From positions 1 to 7,430 of the forward strand of contig JBDKJQ010000049.1 of assembly GCA_039796495.1 (NCBI GenBank): a DNA stretch of 7,430 nucleotides. Direction: 5' to 3'. The notes beneath the pieces are model-generated. The model had not been told where the DNA came from, did no database searches, and saw only the letters and a program-made list of their open reading frames with translations. Of the stretch, positions 1 through 5,294 are shown one piece after another. Within the stretch, counting starts at the first letter, position 1, and the number at the start of each line of letters is the position of its first letter. The DNA comes from ARS1285 sp039796495 (GTDB lineage: Archaea; Nanobdellota; Nanobdellia; Pacearchaeales; GW2011-AR1). The translations under genes were made by a program, and so were the position numbers.

Positions 1-4
1 ACTC

Positions 5-12
5 AAAAAAAA
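5..12 (-). terminator. Oligo-T terminator after kae1
   Basis: Read on the minus strand, the kae1 stop codon is followed one base later by a run of eight T (positions 12 to 5). There is no hairpin. Archaeal RNA polymerase can terminate at such T tracts without a stem, so this is a plausible intrinsic terminator. The window edge prevents checking for further T runs downstream. Confidence 0.55.
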
Positions 13-13
13 T

Positions 14-994
14 TTATTTCCTCCACTTCACTTCAACGTCATCCGTCCGTTCGCGCGGATCAATGTCAATCTTTGAAAAGTCTTTCAGCATAACAAAAAT
101 CCCCGCACGAAACATGATTTCTCCCAAATACGCGATCATCCCTCCATTATCAACAAGAAATTCATATGCAGGGACAAAAAAGGTCGCCCCCCGTTCAGAA
201 CACATGACTCTGCACATGTCTTGCAGTCTCTTATTGCATCCAACCCCGCCACCGAGCACCAATTCTTTTTTCCCCGTATGAGCCATCGCACGCTCGCTCG
301 CCTCAACAAGCATGGCAAACGCCGTCTCCTGCAAAGAAAACGCAAGATTTTCTTTCGTCTCTCCCTTGTCAAATTTCTGCTTCAAATTCGTCAATAATCC
401 GCTGAACGCAACATCCATACCTTTAATCGTATACGGCAATTCAACAAAATTCCCACCAGAAGCCAGCATCTCAATTTTCGGCCCACCAGGAAATCCGAGA
501 CCAATATATCTCGCAAAATTGTCAATAAAATTTCCAATACCGATATCAAGCGTCTCTCCAAACACGCGATATTTTCCCGATGAGTACGCAATGATTTGTG
601 TATTAGCCCCTGAAGCATATAACAAAACAGGATCACGAGCTCCCGTAATTCTGCCAATTTCCAAATGCGCAATACAATGATTAACAGGAACAAGGGGCAC
701 ACCAAGTTTCCGCGCCTTTTCTTTTGCAAACAACATTCCTTCTTTCAGGCATGGAGCAAGTCCCGGCGCGTTCGAAACAGCAATAGCGGTAACTTTTTTC
801 TCATCAAAGCCAGTAGCACTAAATGCTTTCTGCCACACATTTTCAGCAGCATCCCGATGATGCCGTGCAGCATCAAGAGGAATAATCCCTCCTTTCTCCG
901 TTGTATATGCATCCCGAACATTACAAATAATTTTTCCTTGCTCAACAATGCCAACACCAAACGTGTGCGCTGTGCTTTCAATCCCAACAATCAT
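14..994 (-). CDS. kae1: tRNA N6-threonylcarbamoyladenosine synthase Kae1 (TsaD/Kae1 family)
   Basis: Catalytic subunit of the archaeal KEOPS complex. It transfers threonylcarbamoyl from the adenylate made by Sua5/TsaC onto A37 of ANN-decoding tRNAs in the cytoplasm (family knowledge). At 326 residues it has the usual stand-alone length. Visible motifs: N-terminal ASKHA phosphate loop GIESTAHTFGVG (4-15); metal-binding VNHCIAH with H106 and H110; YASGANTQ (126-133); GFPGGPK (167-173); DVAFSGL (194-200); nucleotide-binding GGGVGCN (248-254); VDNGG with the third metal ligand D282; and the C-terminal tail RTDDVEVKW typical of archaeal/eukaryotic Kae1. The Bud32 kinase domain fused to Kae1 in some archaea is absent. 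NAPGLAPCL (75-83) has alanine where GPGLGP is usual, a mild variation. ATG 994 lies 29 bases from a TATA box, indicating a leaderless mRNA. Local GC is higher than in the protease region. Confidence 0.97.
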   Translation of the reverse strand: MIVGIESTAHTFGVGIVEQGKIICNVRDAYTTEKGGIIPLDAARHHRDAAENVWQKAFSATGFDEKKVTAIAVSNAPGLAPCLKEGMLFAKEKARKLGVPLVPVNHCIAHLEIGRITGARDPVLLYASGANTQIIAYSSGKYRVFGETLDIGIGNFIDNFARYIGLGFPGGPKIEMLASGGNFVELPYTIKGMDVAFSGLLTNLKQKFDKGETKENLAFSLQETAFAMLVEASERAMAHTGKKELVLGGGVGCNKRLQDMCRVMCSERGATFFVPAYEFLVDNGGMIAYLGEIMFRAGIFVMLKDFSKIDIDPRERTDDVEVKWRK

Positions 995-1014
995 GAAAAG
1001 AGAAGAAAAAAGAT

Positions 1015-1500
1015 TTATTTAAACCTGTTCACACGATCCTTAGGAAGATACGCCCATACTCTTTTTTTCGGAAGAGGTCCGCTCCAATTATAACAGCCTA
1101 CTGTATTGGACGGAATTCTACATGAGCAAGATAGTACTGATTCCTCTTCTGATCGAAAGAGAATACTATCTCCCCTTGCTTCCCTCATTAATCCTTTAAA
1201 TCGTATTTCTATACCATACCCTCTCAAATAATCCAAAAAGTCCCTTCGCGTAGCTTCATCATCAGCAAAAGGAGGATACAATTGCCTAAAGCTGCCGACA
1301 TCTTTTACAATAAGCTTTTCAACGTCCTGGCTGTTTAAAATTTCTTCAATCAAACACGGGGTTTTAATCACAAGCGGTCGCGTTATCCACGCATATTCCT
1401 CCTCGTTAAGATTAAACGACTTGTCCGCAAGATACGACGGCAGTATCTTCTGAAATTCATCAAAAGATACTTTTCTTAAGGTAACTGATCTCTTACGCAT
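1015..1500 (-). CDS. Unrecognised small protein, copy A of a paralogous pair
   Basis: A 161-residue protein of unknown function that I cannot assign to a named family. It is related along its whole length to the product of 1913-2371. Shared landmarks in order: S[FY][DE]EFxK near residue 12, YA and RP, C[LF][IL][ED][ED]I, PP[FY]xD, an F..(L/V)R segment, R.ILF-type motif (here DSILF), CxIP, YxWxG, and a W three residues before a shared L. It is soluble-looking, with no membrane segment in this form. I chose ATG 1500 because similarity to the paralogue runs without gaps from this Met to the EF motif and a TTTAAA box sits 30 bases upstream. An ATG at 1551 would add 17 hydrophobic residues, but those codons run through the TATA box. 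The start of kae1 follows 20 bases after its stop codon. Confidence 0.75.
   Translation of the reverse strand: MRKRSVTLRKVSFDEFQKILPSYLADKSFNLNEEEYAWITRPLVIKTPCLIEEILNSQDVEKLIVKDVGSFRQLYPPFADDEATRRDFLDYLRGYGIEIRFKGLMREARGDSILFRSEEESVLSCSCRIPSNTVGCYNWSGPLPKKRVWAYLPKDRVNRFK
1016..1023 (-). promoter_or_regulatory. TATA box of kae1
   Basis: The minus strand reads TTTAAATA, starting 29 bases before the kae1 ATG. That spacing puts transcription initiation at or next to the start codon. The box covers the last codons and TAA stop (1015-1017) of the upstream gene. The T-rich run between box and ATG (about 996-1010) could also end upstream transcripts. Confidence 0.6.
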
Positions 1501-1522
1501 GCAAAAAATGATTGATGGAGAA

Positions 1523-1530
1523 GTTTTAAA
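1523..1530 (-). promoter_or_regulatory. TATA box of copy A gene
   Basis: The minus strand reads TTTAAAAC, with its first base 30 bases before ATG 1500. This matches the box-to-ATG distances of kae1 (29) and copy B (27) and points to a leaderless transcript. It argues against translation starting at the upstream ATG 1551, which lies upstream of the box. Confidence 0.55.
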
Positions 1531-1694
1531 TGTTACGAATAGCACCAGCAATCTAAATCATACACCACGACTTTAAATTGTCCACAAACCTTGATGAATA
1601 GAAAAGAGCTGTAATATCATGATAGTAAAAATCAATTTCACGTTAGGGAATAAACTGCTGGGCAAAAGCAACATAAGCTATTCTCTAACAACTC

Positions 1695-1918
1695 ATGACC
1701 GTAGAACAAACAACCACTAACACTCAAGAAAATTTATACTCTCTCGAAGATGTAGCTCGTCTTGTCCTTCCCAAATTATGTGATGGAAAAACACAGTACA
1801 GGATATTCTTAACACATGGAGAATCATAAGAGAAAAACGCACTATTCAAAATCAATCGGGCACATATGCACATTATGAGACGTCTTCATCTTCATACGCC
1901 AGATTGAGTACATCATAG
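1695..1918 (+). pseudogene. Probable frameshifted small ORF between the paralogues
   Basis: The 412 bases between the two paralogue starts and ends hold no intact gene of size. An ATG at 1695 opens a 44-codon frame (MTVEQTTTNT..., then SLEDVARLVLPKL) ending at TAA 1827-1829. Adding one A to the A5 run at 1787-1791, or a -1 slip of the Lys codon there, joins it to a second open frame (NTVQDILNTWRIIREKRT...) that runs to TAG 1916-1918. The product would be 74 residues. Both halves look protein-like: an acidic/hydrophobic helix, then a basic Trp/Arg/Lys helix. I do not recognise a family. No clear TATA box or Shine-Dalgarno precedes 1695. The 3' end overlaps the convergent copy B gene by 6 bases. 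It may be a decayed gene, a sequencing error, a frameshift product or chance. Confidence 0.35.
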
Positions 1919-2371
1919 AGTTCCCCATGTTGTCGTGTCAGAAGAATTTCCGACCCAGGTATAAAGCGATAATTTTCCGGCAGGAATTTTACATGTTATT
2001 GACTGAATTACATCATCACGTTGCTGAAAAAGAATGAAATCGCGTAATCTGCCTCGCCTTCCTTTTCCATACAGTAAGACTCCTCTATTACTAAGAGAAC
2101 GCACAAAACTATCAAAAAAAGTCGTATTGTGTACTAAATCATGATAAGGAGGCTCTAAATGTTTAACCGGACCTTGCAGGTTTAGCTTCAATAAAAATAT
2201 ATCTTTATCACCGACTATATCATCAAGAAAGCAGCGAGCATCACCGTATATTTTTGGCCTGACAATAAGAGCAAATGCATAAGTATAAGAATCGATATTA
2301 TTCCAATACCGATTTCTTTTGGAAAACTCCTCATAGCTCGTCAGTTGAAGGGCAATAGATTCTCTATTCAT
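1913..2371 (-). CDS. Unrecognised small protein, copy B of a paralogous pair
   Basis: A 152-residue protein of unknown function, a diverged paralogue of the 1015-1500 product. The two align collinearly: SYEEFSK (12-18) against SFDEFQK, then YA...RP, a C-containing acidic helix, PPYHD, DFILF, CKIP, YTWVG and a terminal W..L. Copy A carries about ten extra C-terminal residues (PKDRVNRFK). The region around 100-112 is rich in Gly and Arg (GKGRRGRLR), so nucleic-acid contact is possible, but this is speculation. ATG 2371 is preferred over ATG 2425. The shorter start aligns with the paralogue, and a TTTAAA box lies 27 bases upstream, whereas the extra 18 residues are read through that box. The gene is convergent with the plus-strand broken ORF and overlaps its end. 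Confidence 0.75.
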   Translation of the reverse strand: MNRESIALQLTSYEEFSKRNRYWNNIDSYTYAFALIVRPKIYGDARCFLDDIVGDKDIFLLKLNLQGPVKHLEPPYHDLVHNTTFFDSFVRSLSNRGVLLYGKGRRGRLRDFILFQQRDDVIQSITCKIPAGKLSLYTWVGNSSDTTTWGTL

Positions 2372-2390
2372 CAAGAAGCATAATAAGAAC

Positions 2391-2398
2391 CATTTAAA
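2391..2398 (-). promoter_or_regulatory. TATA box of copy B gene
   Basis: The minus strand reads TTTAAATG, with its first base 27 bases before ATG 2371. This spacing fits leaderless initiation and fixes the start. The box lies just downstream of the T-rich terminator of the preceding gene, so copy B is probably an independent transcription unit. Confidence 0.55.
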
Positions 2399-2420
2399 AA
2401 ATTTTGTACAATGCATTATA

Positions 2421-2451
2421 ATCAATAAAAAATAAAAAAATAAATCAAAAA
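2421..2451 (-). terminator. T-rich terminator after the 41-residue gene
   Basis: Immediately after the TAA at 2452-2454, the minus strand is almost pure T, with runs of 5, 3, 7, 6 and similar lengths broken by single A or G bases. There is no stem-loop. Multi-T tracts of this kind are the archaeal intrinsic termination signal, and this is the strongest one in the window. Confidence 0.7.
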
Positions 2452-2577
2452 TTATCTTTTCTTTTTCTTTTTTCCACCGCGAGCCATTTTGGCTTCACAG
2501 ACATTTCCCTTGCCATCAACGTAGTAGAGATAGCCGGATTTTCTTTTAACAACATTCTTCGCAATAACTGTTCCCAT
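2452..2577 (-). CDS. 41-residue basic protein with GYLYYVD...VCEAKMAR core
   Basis: A short protein: a hydrophobic/basic N-terminus (MGTVIAKNVVKRK), a core GYLYYVDGKGNVCEAKMARGG, and a lysine tail KKKKKR ending at TAA 2452. The core looks like a two-strand beta hairpin (YLYYVD, turn GKGN, VCEAKM) followed by a polybasic tail, which suggests RNA or DNA contact (inference). I believe similar short YLYYVD..G.V.EAKMAR proteins recur in DPANN archaea, but this is from memory and no function is known to me. The gene is very well defined: a near-perfect Shine-Dalgarno 6 bases before ATG 2577, a TATA box further upstream and a strong T-tract terminator. It is the only gene here with an obvious leader and Shine-Dalgarno outside the overlapping pair, suggesting high expression. 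Confidence 0.85.
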   Translation of the reverse strand: MGTVIAKNVVKRKSGYLYYVDGKGNVCEAKMARGGKKKKKR

Positions 2578-2583
2578 CTTTGT

Positions 2584-2591
2584 ACCTCCTT
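2584..2591 (-). promoter_or_regulatory. Shine-Dalgarno of the 41-residue gene
   Basis: The minus strand reads AAGGAGGT with six bases to ATG 2577, close to a perfect match to the anti-Shine-Dalgarno of 16S rRNA. It fixes the start codon and contrasts with the leaderless neighbours. Confidence 0.85.
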
Positions 2592-2625
2592 TTTAAAAAA
2601 TTATTCTATATAAAATTAACAAAAG

Positions 2626-2633
2626 TATTTAAA
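2626..2633 (-). promoter_or_regulatory. TATA box of the 41-residue gene
   Basis: The minus strand reads TTTAAATA, identical to the kae1 box, 56 bases before ATG 2577. Initiation about 27 bases downstream (near 2600) would give a leader of roughly 24 bases that includes the Shine-Dalgarno. A closer TATATA-like stretch (2607-2615) would start transcription inside the Shine-Dalgarno, so it is less likely. The box overlaps the TAA stop (2629-2631) of the upstream DUF192 gene. Confidence 0.5.
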
Positions 2634-2961
2634 TCTTTCTCATACCGTCGAGGATTTTGTTATACAACTGATTGCCGACGGGGATTTCAAGTAACGTATC
2701 AAACAACTGTTTCGGCTTTACGGAAAATCTCCAAGGATTGACCGCTCTCACGTCGACAATTTCTTTATCACGAAACCAGATAGCAACAAACTTCTTGCAA
2801 AAAAATGAGTGAATAGGCTGCCGCGTCTTTTTTTTGAAAATAAATAAGAGGACATCAGTCTTCTCTGAAAACATAAGTCCTTGCATCTGGGAAAAAAGAC
2901 TTCGACATTCACGAACAGGAATGGTTATTTTCTTTCCCTTCAGTTTAAACGAGAAATTCAT
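2629..2961 (-). CDS. DUF192 (UPF0127) family protein
   Basis: A 110-residue single-domain protein of the DUF192 family, whose role is not established. Visible family features: an N-terminal beta strand with a basic segment (FKLKGKKITIPV, 5-16), the signature GLMF (28-31), hydrophobic LLFIF (38-42), the central IHSFF (50-54) followed by AIWFRDKEIVD (60-70), NPW (75-77) and the C-terminal LLEIPVG (90-96). No signal peptide is seen, although many bacterial members are exported, so a cytoplasmic form is suggested. A GGAGAG stretch lies about 16 bases before the ATG, too far to be an ideal Shine-Dalgarno. A TATA-like TTATAAAA 38 bases upstream would leave a leader of only a few bases. The gene starts 32 bases after the surface-protein gene and could also be reached by read-through from that operon. 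Confidence 0.88.
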   Translation of the reverse strand: MNFSFKLKGKKITIPVRECRSLFSQMQGLMFSEKTDVLLFIFKKKTRQPIHSFFCKKFVAIWFRDKEIVDVRAVNPWRFSVKPKQLFDTLLEIPVGNQLYNKILDGMRKI

Positions 2962-2991
2962 AGTTCTAATAGCTTTATCTCTCCTTTTTAT

Positions 2992-2999
2992 TTTTATAA
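2992..2999 (-). promoter_or_regulatory. Possible TATA box of the DUF192 gene
   Basis: The minus strand reads TTATAAAA over the stop codon (2994-2996) of the preceding surface-protein gene. The box begins 38 bases before ATG 2961, predicting a leader of about 7-10 bases. The match is good, but AT-rich sequence makes such boxes easy to find by chance. Confidence 0.4.
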
Positions 3000-5294
3000 C
3001 GCATGTTCATATAATCTTCCGGTCAAGCACAAATCTCCATCGAAATCAATATAGCTCATATTGTAATTTGAAGAATTCCTTATAATAAACGCATTTCTCA
3101 TAGGATTACAACTGGTAGATTGATCACTGCAATCTCCTTTTTCAATGCATAAATCTCCTGAGGAATTAATGAATGCTACATGGTCATCAGTATTATTTGC
3201 GATAATAAAACTATTCGCACCAGGACTATTACAACTTCCTCCAGAAAAGCAACGTCCTCTTAAGACGATGTTTCCTTGGCTGCCAAGCCAGGCGACAGCA
3301 TTTCCTGAACTGTCTTTAACAAAATATTTGTGGGTGTCGTTAGGCGTACCAATAGAGAAATCACTATCACTTCCATCATAACTGCTATTCAATAAACCGT
3401 CGGTAGCCTTAATTCTTGTTTTATAGGTCGATAATCCTGATAATCCAGTCGAATTCCACCTATATTCAGTTATATTAAAATAGATATTTACACTTGTTAG
3501 ATTGATTCTACCTTCGCTATCAGAATGGATTATTAAAGGAATTATACAATAGCCTAACGCATCTTCAGTACAGTTACTTAAAGCATCATTGAGTTGTTGG
3601 GAGAAATCATTGCTAGTTTTCTGTCGAGCAAAATAACTAGAATGATTCCAAACATGGACATTATTTACAAATAAAGAAACGTTTTGAGTATAATTTTTAT
3701 TGATTTTTATAGTTTTACTCTGAATTGATTCTGAATTATTGAATATATCATAACTTTGATATCGTATATAACTTACACCACCCGTTGAAATATTTATTAA
3801 TGATGAATAATTTGTTAACGGAGAACAAGTATTAGTGATGTCTAAACAGTATTTAGGATATCCCAATTTACAACCACTTCCACTATCACTACAACAAAGA
3901 GTTAATTGAACACTTTCGTTGGTTATATTTCCAAAAACATAAGAAGCTCCTCCAGGAGGAGAAGTTGCAGATGCTGTTGTTGAAGGAGAGAATATATCTG
4001 GAATTGTATAAGTAATGACAAGATAAGGAAGATTTATGTCCGCAGGAGTATCTTCAATGTCAATATTGCAGTTTGTTGCAGCAACCTCATCACTTGGCTC
4101 AACTTTAATTCCAACCATAAATTCATCTTCAGGAACACCATCTATTAAAGATTCTACCTCTATTTCTCCATTAGGACCTAAATCTTTTGAAATGGTACTG
4201 CCTTGATCACTAGAATCAAGACTTGAAATCGCACCATAAAAAGTATCAGCACTGATGTTATTCCACATCCATAACTCCTCATCTTCAGTGTCAGGAGTTT
4301 CATCAAAATCCTCTGCGTCCATTTCATAAAACCTTAAATCTATATCAGAGTCACTGCATCCAGCAGTATTGATTCCAGAGCTTTCTACATGTAAATAAAG
4401 ATCAGCGTCGTTAATGTTTGCAGTATCATCTATAATATCAACATCAAAAATAACCCATCCTCGTATTAAATCGTCATTAACATTATCTTCTGCTCCTATT
4501 CTGGTAAGATCATTATCATCGTAATTATAATTGTTAAGAACATTTCTATATTCAACCTGCCCCCAATCTCCACTTGCATTTTCAACGGTTAAAGTAATGC
4601 TTGGATCAATATAACTCAAATCATCCCCGGAAAATTCTATGTAATTATTTTTTAATTCTAAGCTTAAATTTTGTGTAAAAACTGCTTCTTCAAAATTAAT
4701 GACTTGTTCATCACAAATTAATTTGTATCCGTCAATTTTGCAATTGACATTTTCGGTTATTAGGTCATATCCTATTTTTGATGGCTGCTTATTTTTATTT
4801 AAAGTATGATTATAATAAATGTATCCCTTGCCTTTTTGTATGTCAGTTTTTAAATCTAATTCGTCTTTTTCTGTCTTTACCTTGTCTTTTATCTTTTCTT
4901 TTTTCCCCTGAGAATTTTTTGTATAAACTTCTAGCGTTACTGATTTATCATTCCAGCTTAAAATCAGATTATCTTCATCAAATATAAAATCAGTTACAAT
5001 TTCATAAGGTTCATATTTTCCTTCTAAATTTTTGATATTAACCGGTTTTGGATAGATAACTGAATAATATTTCTTATGAGCTGGATCGTAGTAGCTATCT
5101 GAAACTAAGGATCTGTTTATGAGATTTAATGATGATAAATTTAGTTTTTCTGAGTAATCTTGAGATGGTTTATTAAACGGATTTGGAGCACCTTTTAAAA
5201 TATTTGATTGAGCAAAAACAAGGATACCACATATAAAAATGATTACTAAAACAAGAGATATTACTCCAATAACTTGTTTTGCTTTTTTATCCAT
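2994..5294 (-). CDS. Large exported multidomain surface protein (DNRLRE-like, Ig-like and C-terminal repeats)
   Basis: A 766-residue protein predicted to be outside the cell. Residues 1-7 are basic, 8-27 form one hydrophobic helix, and LVFA|QS (25-30) could be a signal peptidase site, otherwise a membrane anchor. The rest is beta-rich in parts: a lineage-type N-terminal region (36-230) ending YIDPSITLT; a region resembling DNRLRE/disaggregatase-type beta sandwiches (about 232-431: RIGAEDNVNDDLIRGWVIFD, then NINDADLYLHV); an Ig-like/chitobiase-C-like domain (435-530) with CC, C, C, C spacing and YIRYQSYDIFNNSE; a further beta region (535-652); and three related C-terminal repeats (655-757). 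There are roughly two dozen NxS/T sequons, consistent with archaeal N-glycosylation. No enzymatic motif was found, so scaffold, adhesin or S-layer-associated roles are all possible. The gene overlaps the protease gene by 8 bases with a good Shine-Dalgarno, so the two are translationally coupled. Confidence 0.9.
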   Translation of the reverse strand: MDKKAKQVIGVISLVLVIIFICGILVFAQSNILKGAPNPFNKPSQDYSEKLNLSSLNLINRSLVSDSYYDPAHKKYYSVIYPKPVNIKNLEGKYEPYEIVTDFIFDEDNLILSWNDKSVTLEVYTKNSQGKKEKIKDKVKTEKDELDLKTDIQKGKGYIYYNHTLNKNKQPSKIGYDLITENVNCKIDGYKLICDEQVINFEEAVFTQNLSLELKNNYIEFSGDDLSYIDPSITLTVENASGDWGQVEYRNVLNNYNYDDNDLTRIGAEDNVNDDLIRGWVIFDVDIIDDTANINDADLYLHVESSGINTAGCSDSDIDLRFYEMDAEDFDETPDTEDEELWMWNNISADTFYGAISSLDSSDQGSTISKDLGPNGEIEVESLIDGVPEDEFMVGIKVEPSDEVAATNCNIDIEDTPADINLPYLVITYTIPDIFSPSTTASATSPPGGASYVFGNITNESVQLTLCCSDSGSGCKLGYPKYCLDITNTCSPLTNYSSLINISTGGVSYIRYQSYDIFNNSESIQSKTIKINKNYTQNVSLFVNNVHVWNHSSYFARQKTSNDFSQQLNDALSNCTEDALGYCIIPLIIHSDSEGRINLTSVNIYFNITEYRWNSTGLSGLSTYKTRIKATDGLLNSSYDGSDSDFSIGTPNDTHKYFVKDSSGNAVAWLGSQGNIVLRGRCFSGGSCNSPGANSFIIANNTDDHVAFINSSGDLCIEKGDCSDQSTSCNPMRNAFIIRNSSNYNMSYIDFDGDLCLTGRLYEHAL
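2997..3332 (-). repeat. Threefold C-terminal protein repeat in the surface protein
   Basis: This encodes residues 655-766. Three units share the pattern F[VI][VI]x[ND]..S/T....[VM][AS][WFY][LI]...G[ND][LI].[LI]: KYFVKDSSGNAVAWLGSQGN, then SFIIANNTDDHVAFINSSGD, then AFIIRNSSNYNMSYIDFDGD. The units are separated by Gly/Ser/Cys linkers (CFSGGSC, CSDQSTSC). DNA conservation is low, so these are old protein-level repeats. Similar short beta units at the ends of DPANN surface proteins are known to me only from memory. Confidence 0.75.

Noticed and set aside
63..1093. Plus-strand open frames opposite kae1 (63-281, 312-680, 665-1093)
   Set aside because: They lie antisense to a highly conserved gene, have low-complexity or unnatural composition, and lack promoter or ribosome-binding signals.
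1615..1624. Ten-base palindrome TATCATGATA between the divergent copy A gene and the broken ORF
   Set aside because: It could be an operator, but AT-rich palindromes of this length arise easily by chance and no second copy was seen.
1591..1665. Possible C/D box guide RNA (TTGATGAA, then ATGATAG)
   Set aside because: The C and C' boxes are imperfect and no proper CTGA D or D' boxes lie at the required spacing.
1619..1720. 33-codon plus-strand ORF beginning MIVKINFTLG
   Set aside because: No Shine-Dalgarno or well-spaced TATA box, and it overlaps the better-looking 1695 frame. Its C-terminus (THDRRTNNH) is unconvincing.
1501..1912. tRNA, CRISPR or mobile-element signals in the only long stretch lacking an intact gene
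   Set aside because: No cloverleaf, repeated spacer pattern, terminal inverted repeats or transposase remnants were visible.
1501..2425. Signal peptides at the N-termini of the two paralogues
   Set aside because: The hydrophobic residues appear only when the frames are extended through TATA boxes; internal starts fit promoter spacing and paralogue alignment better.
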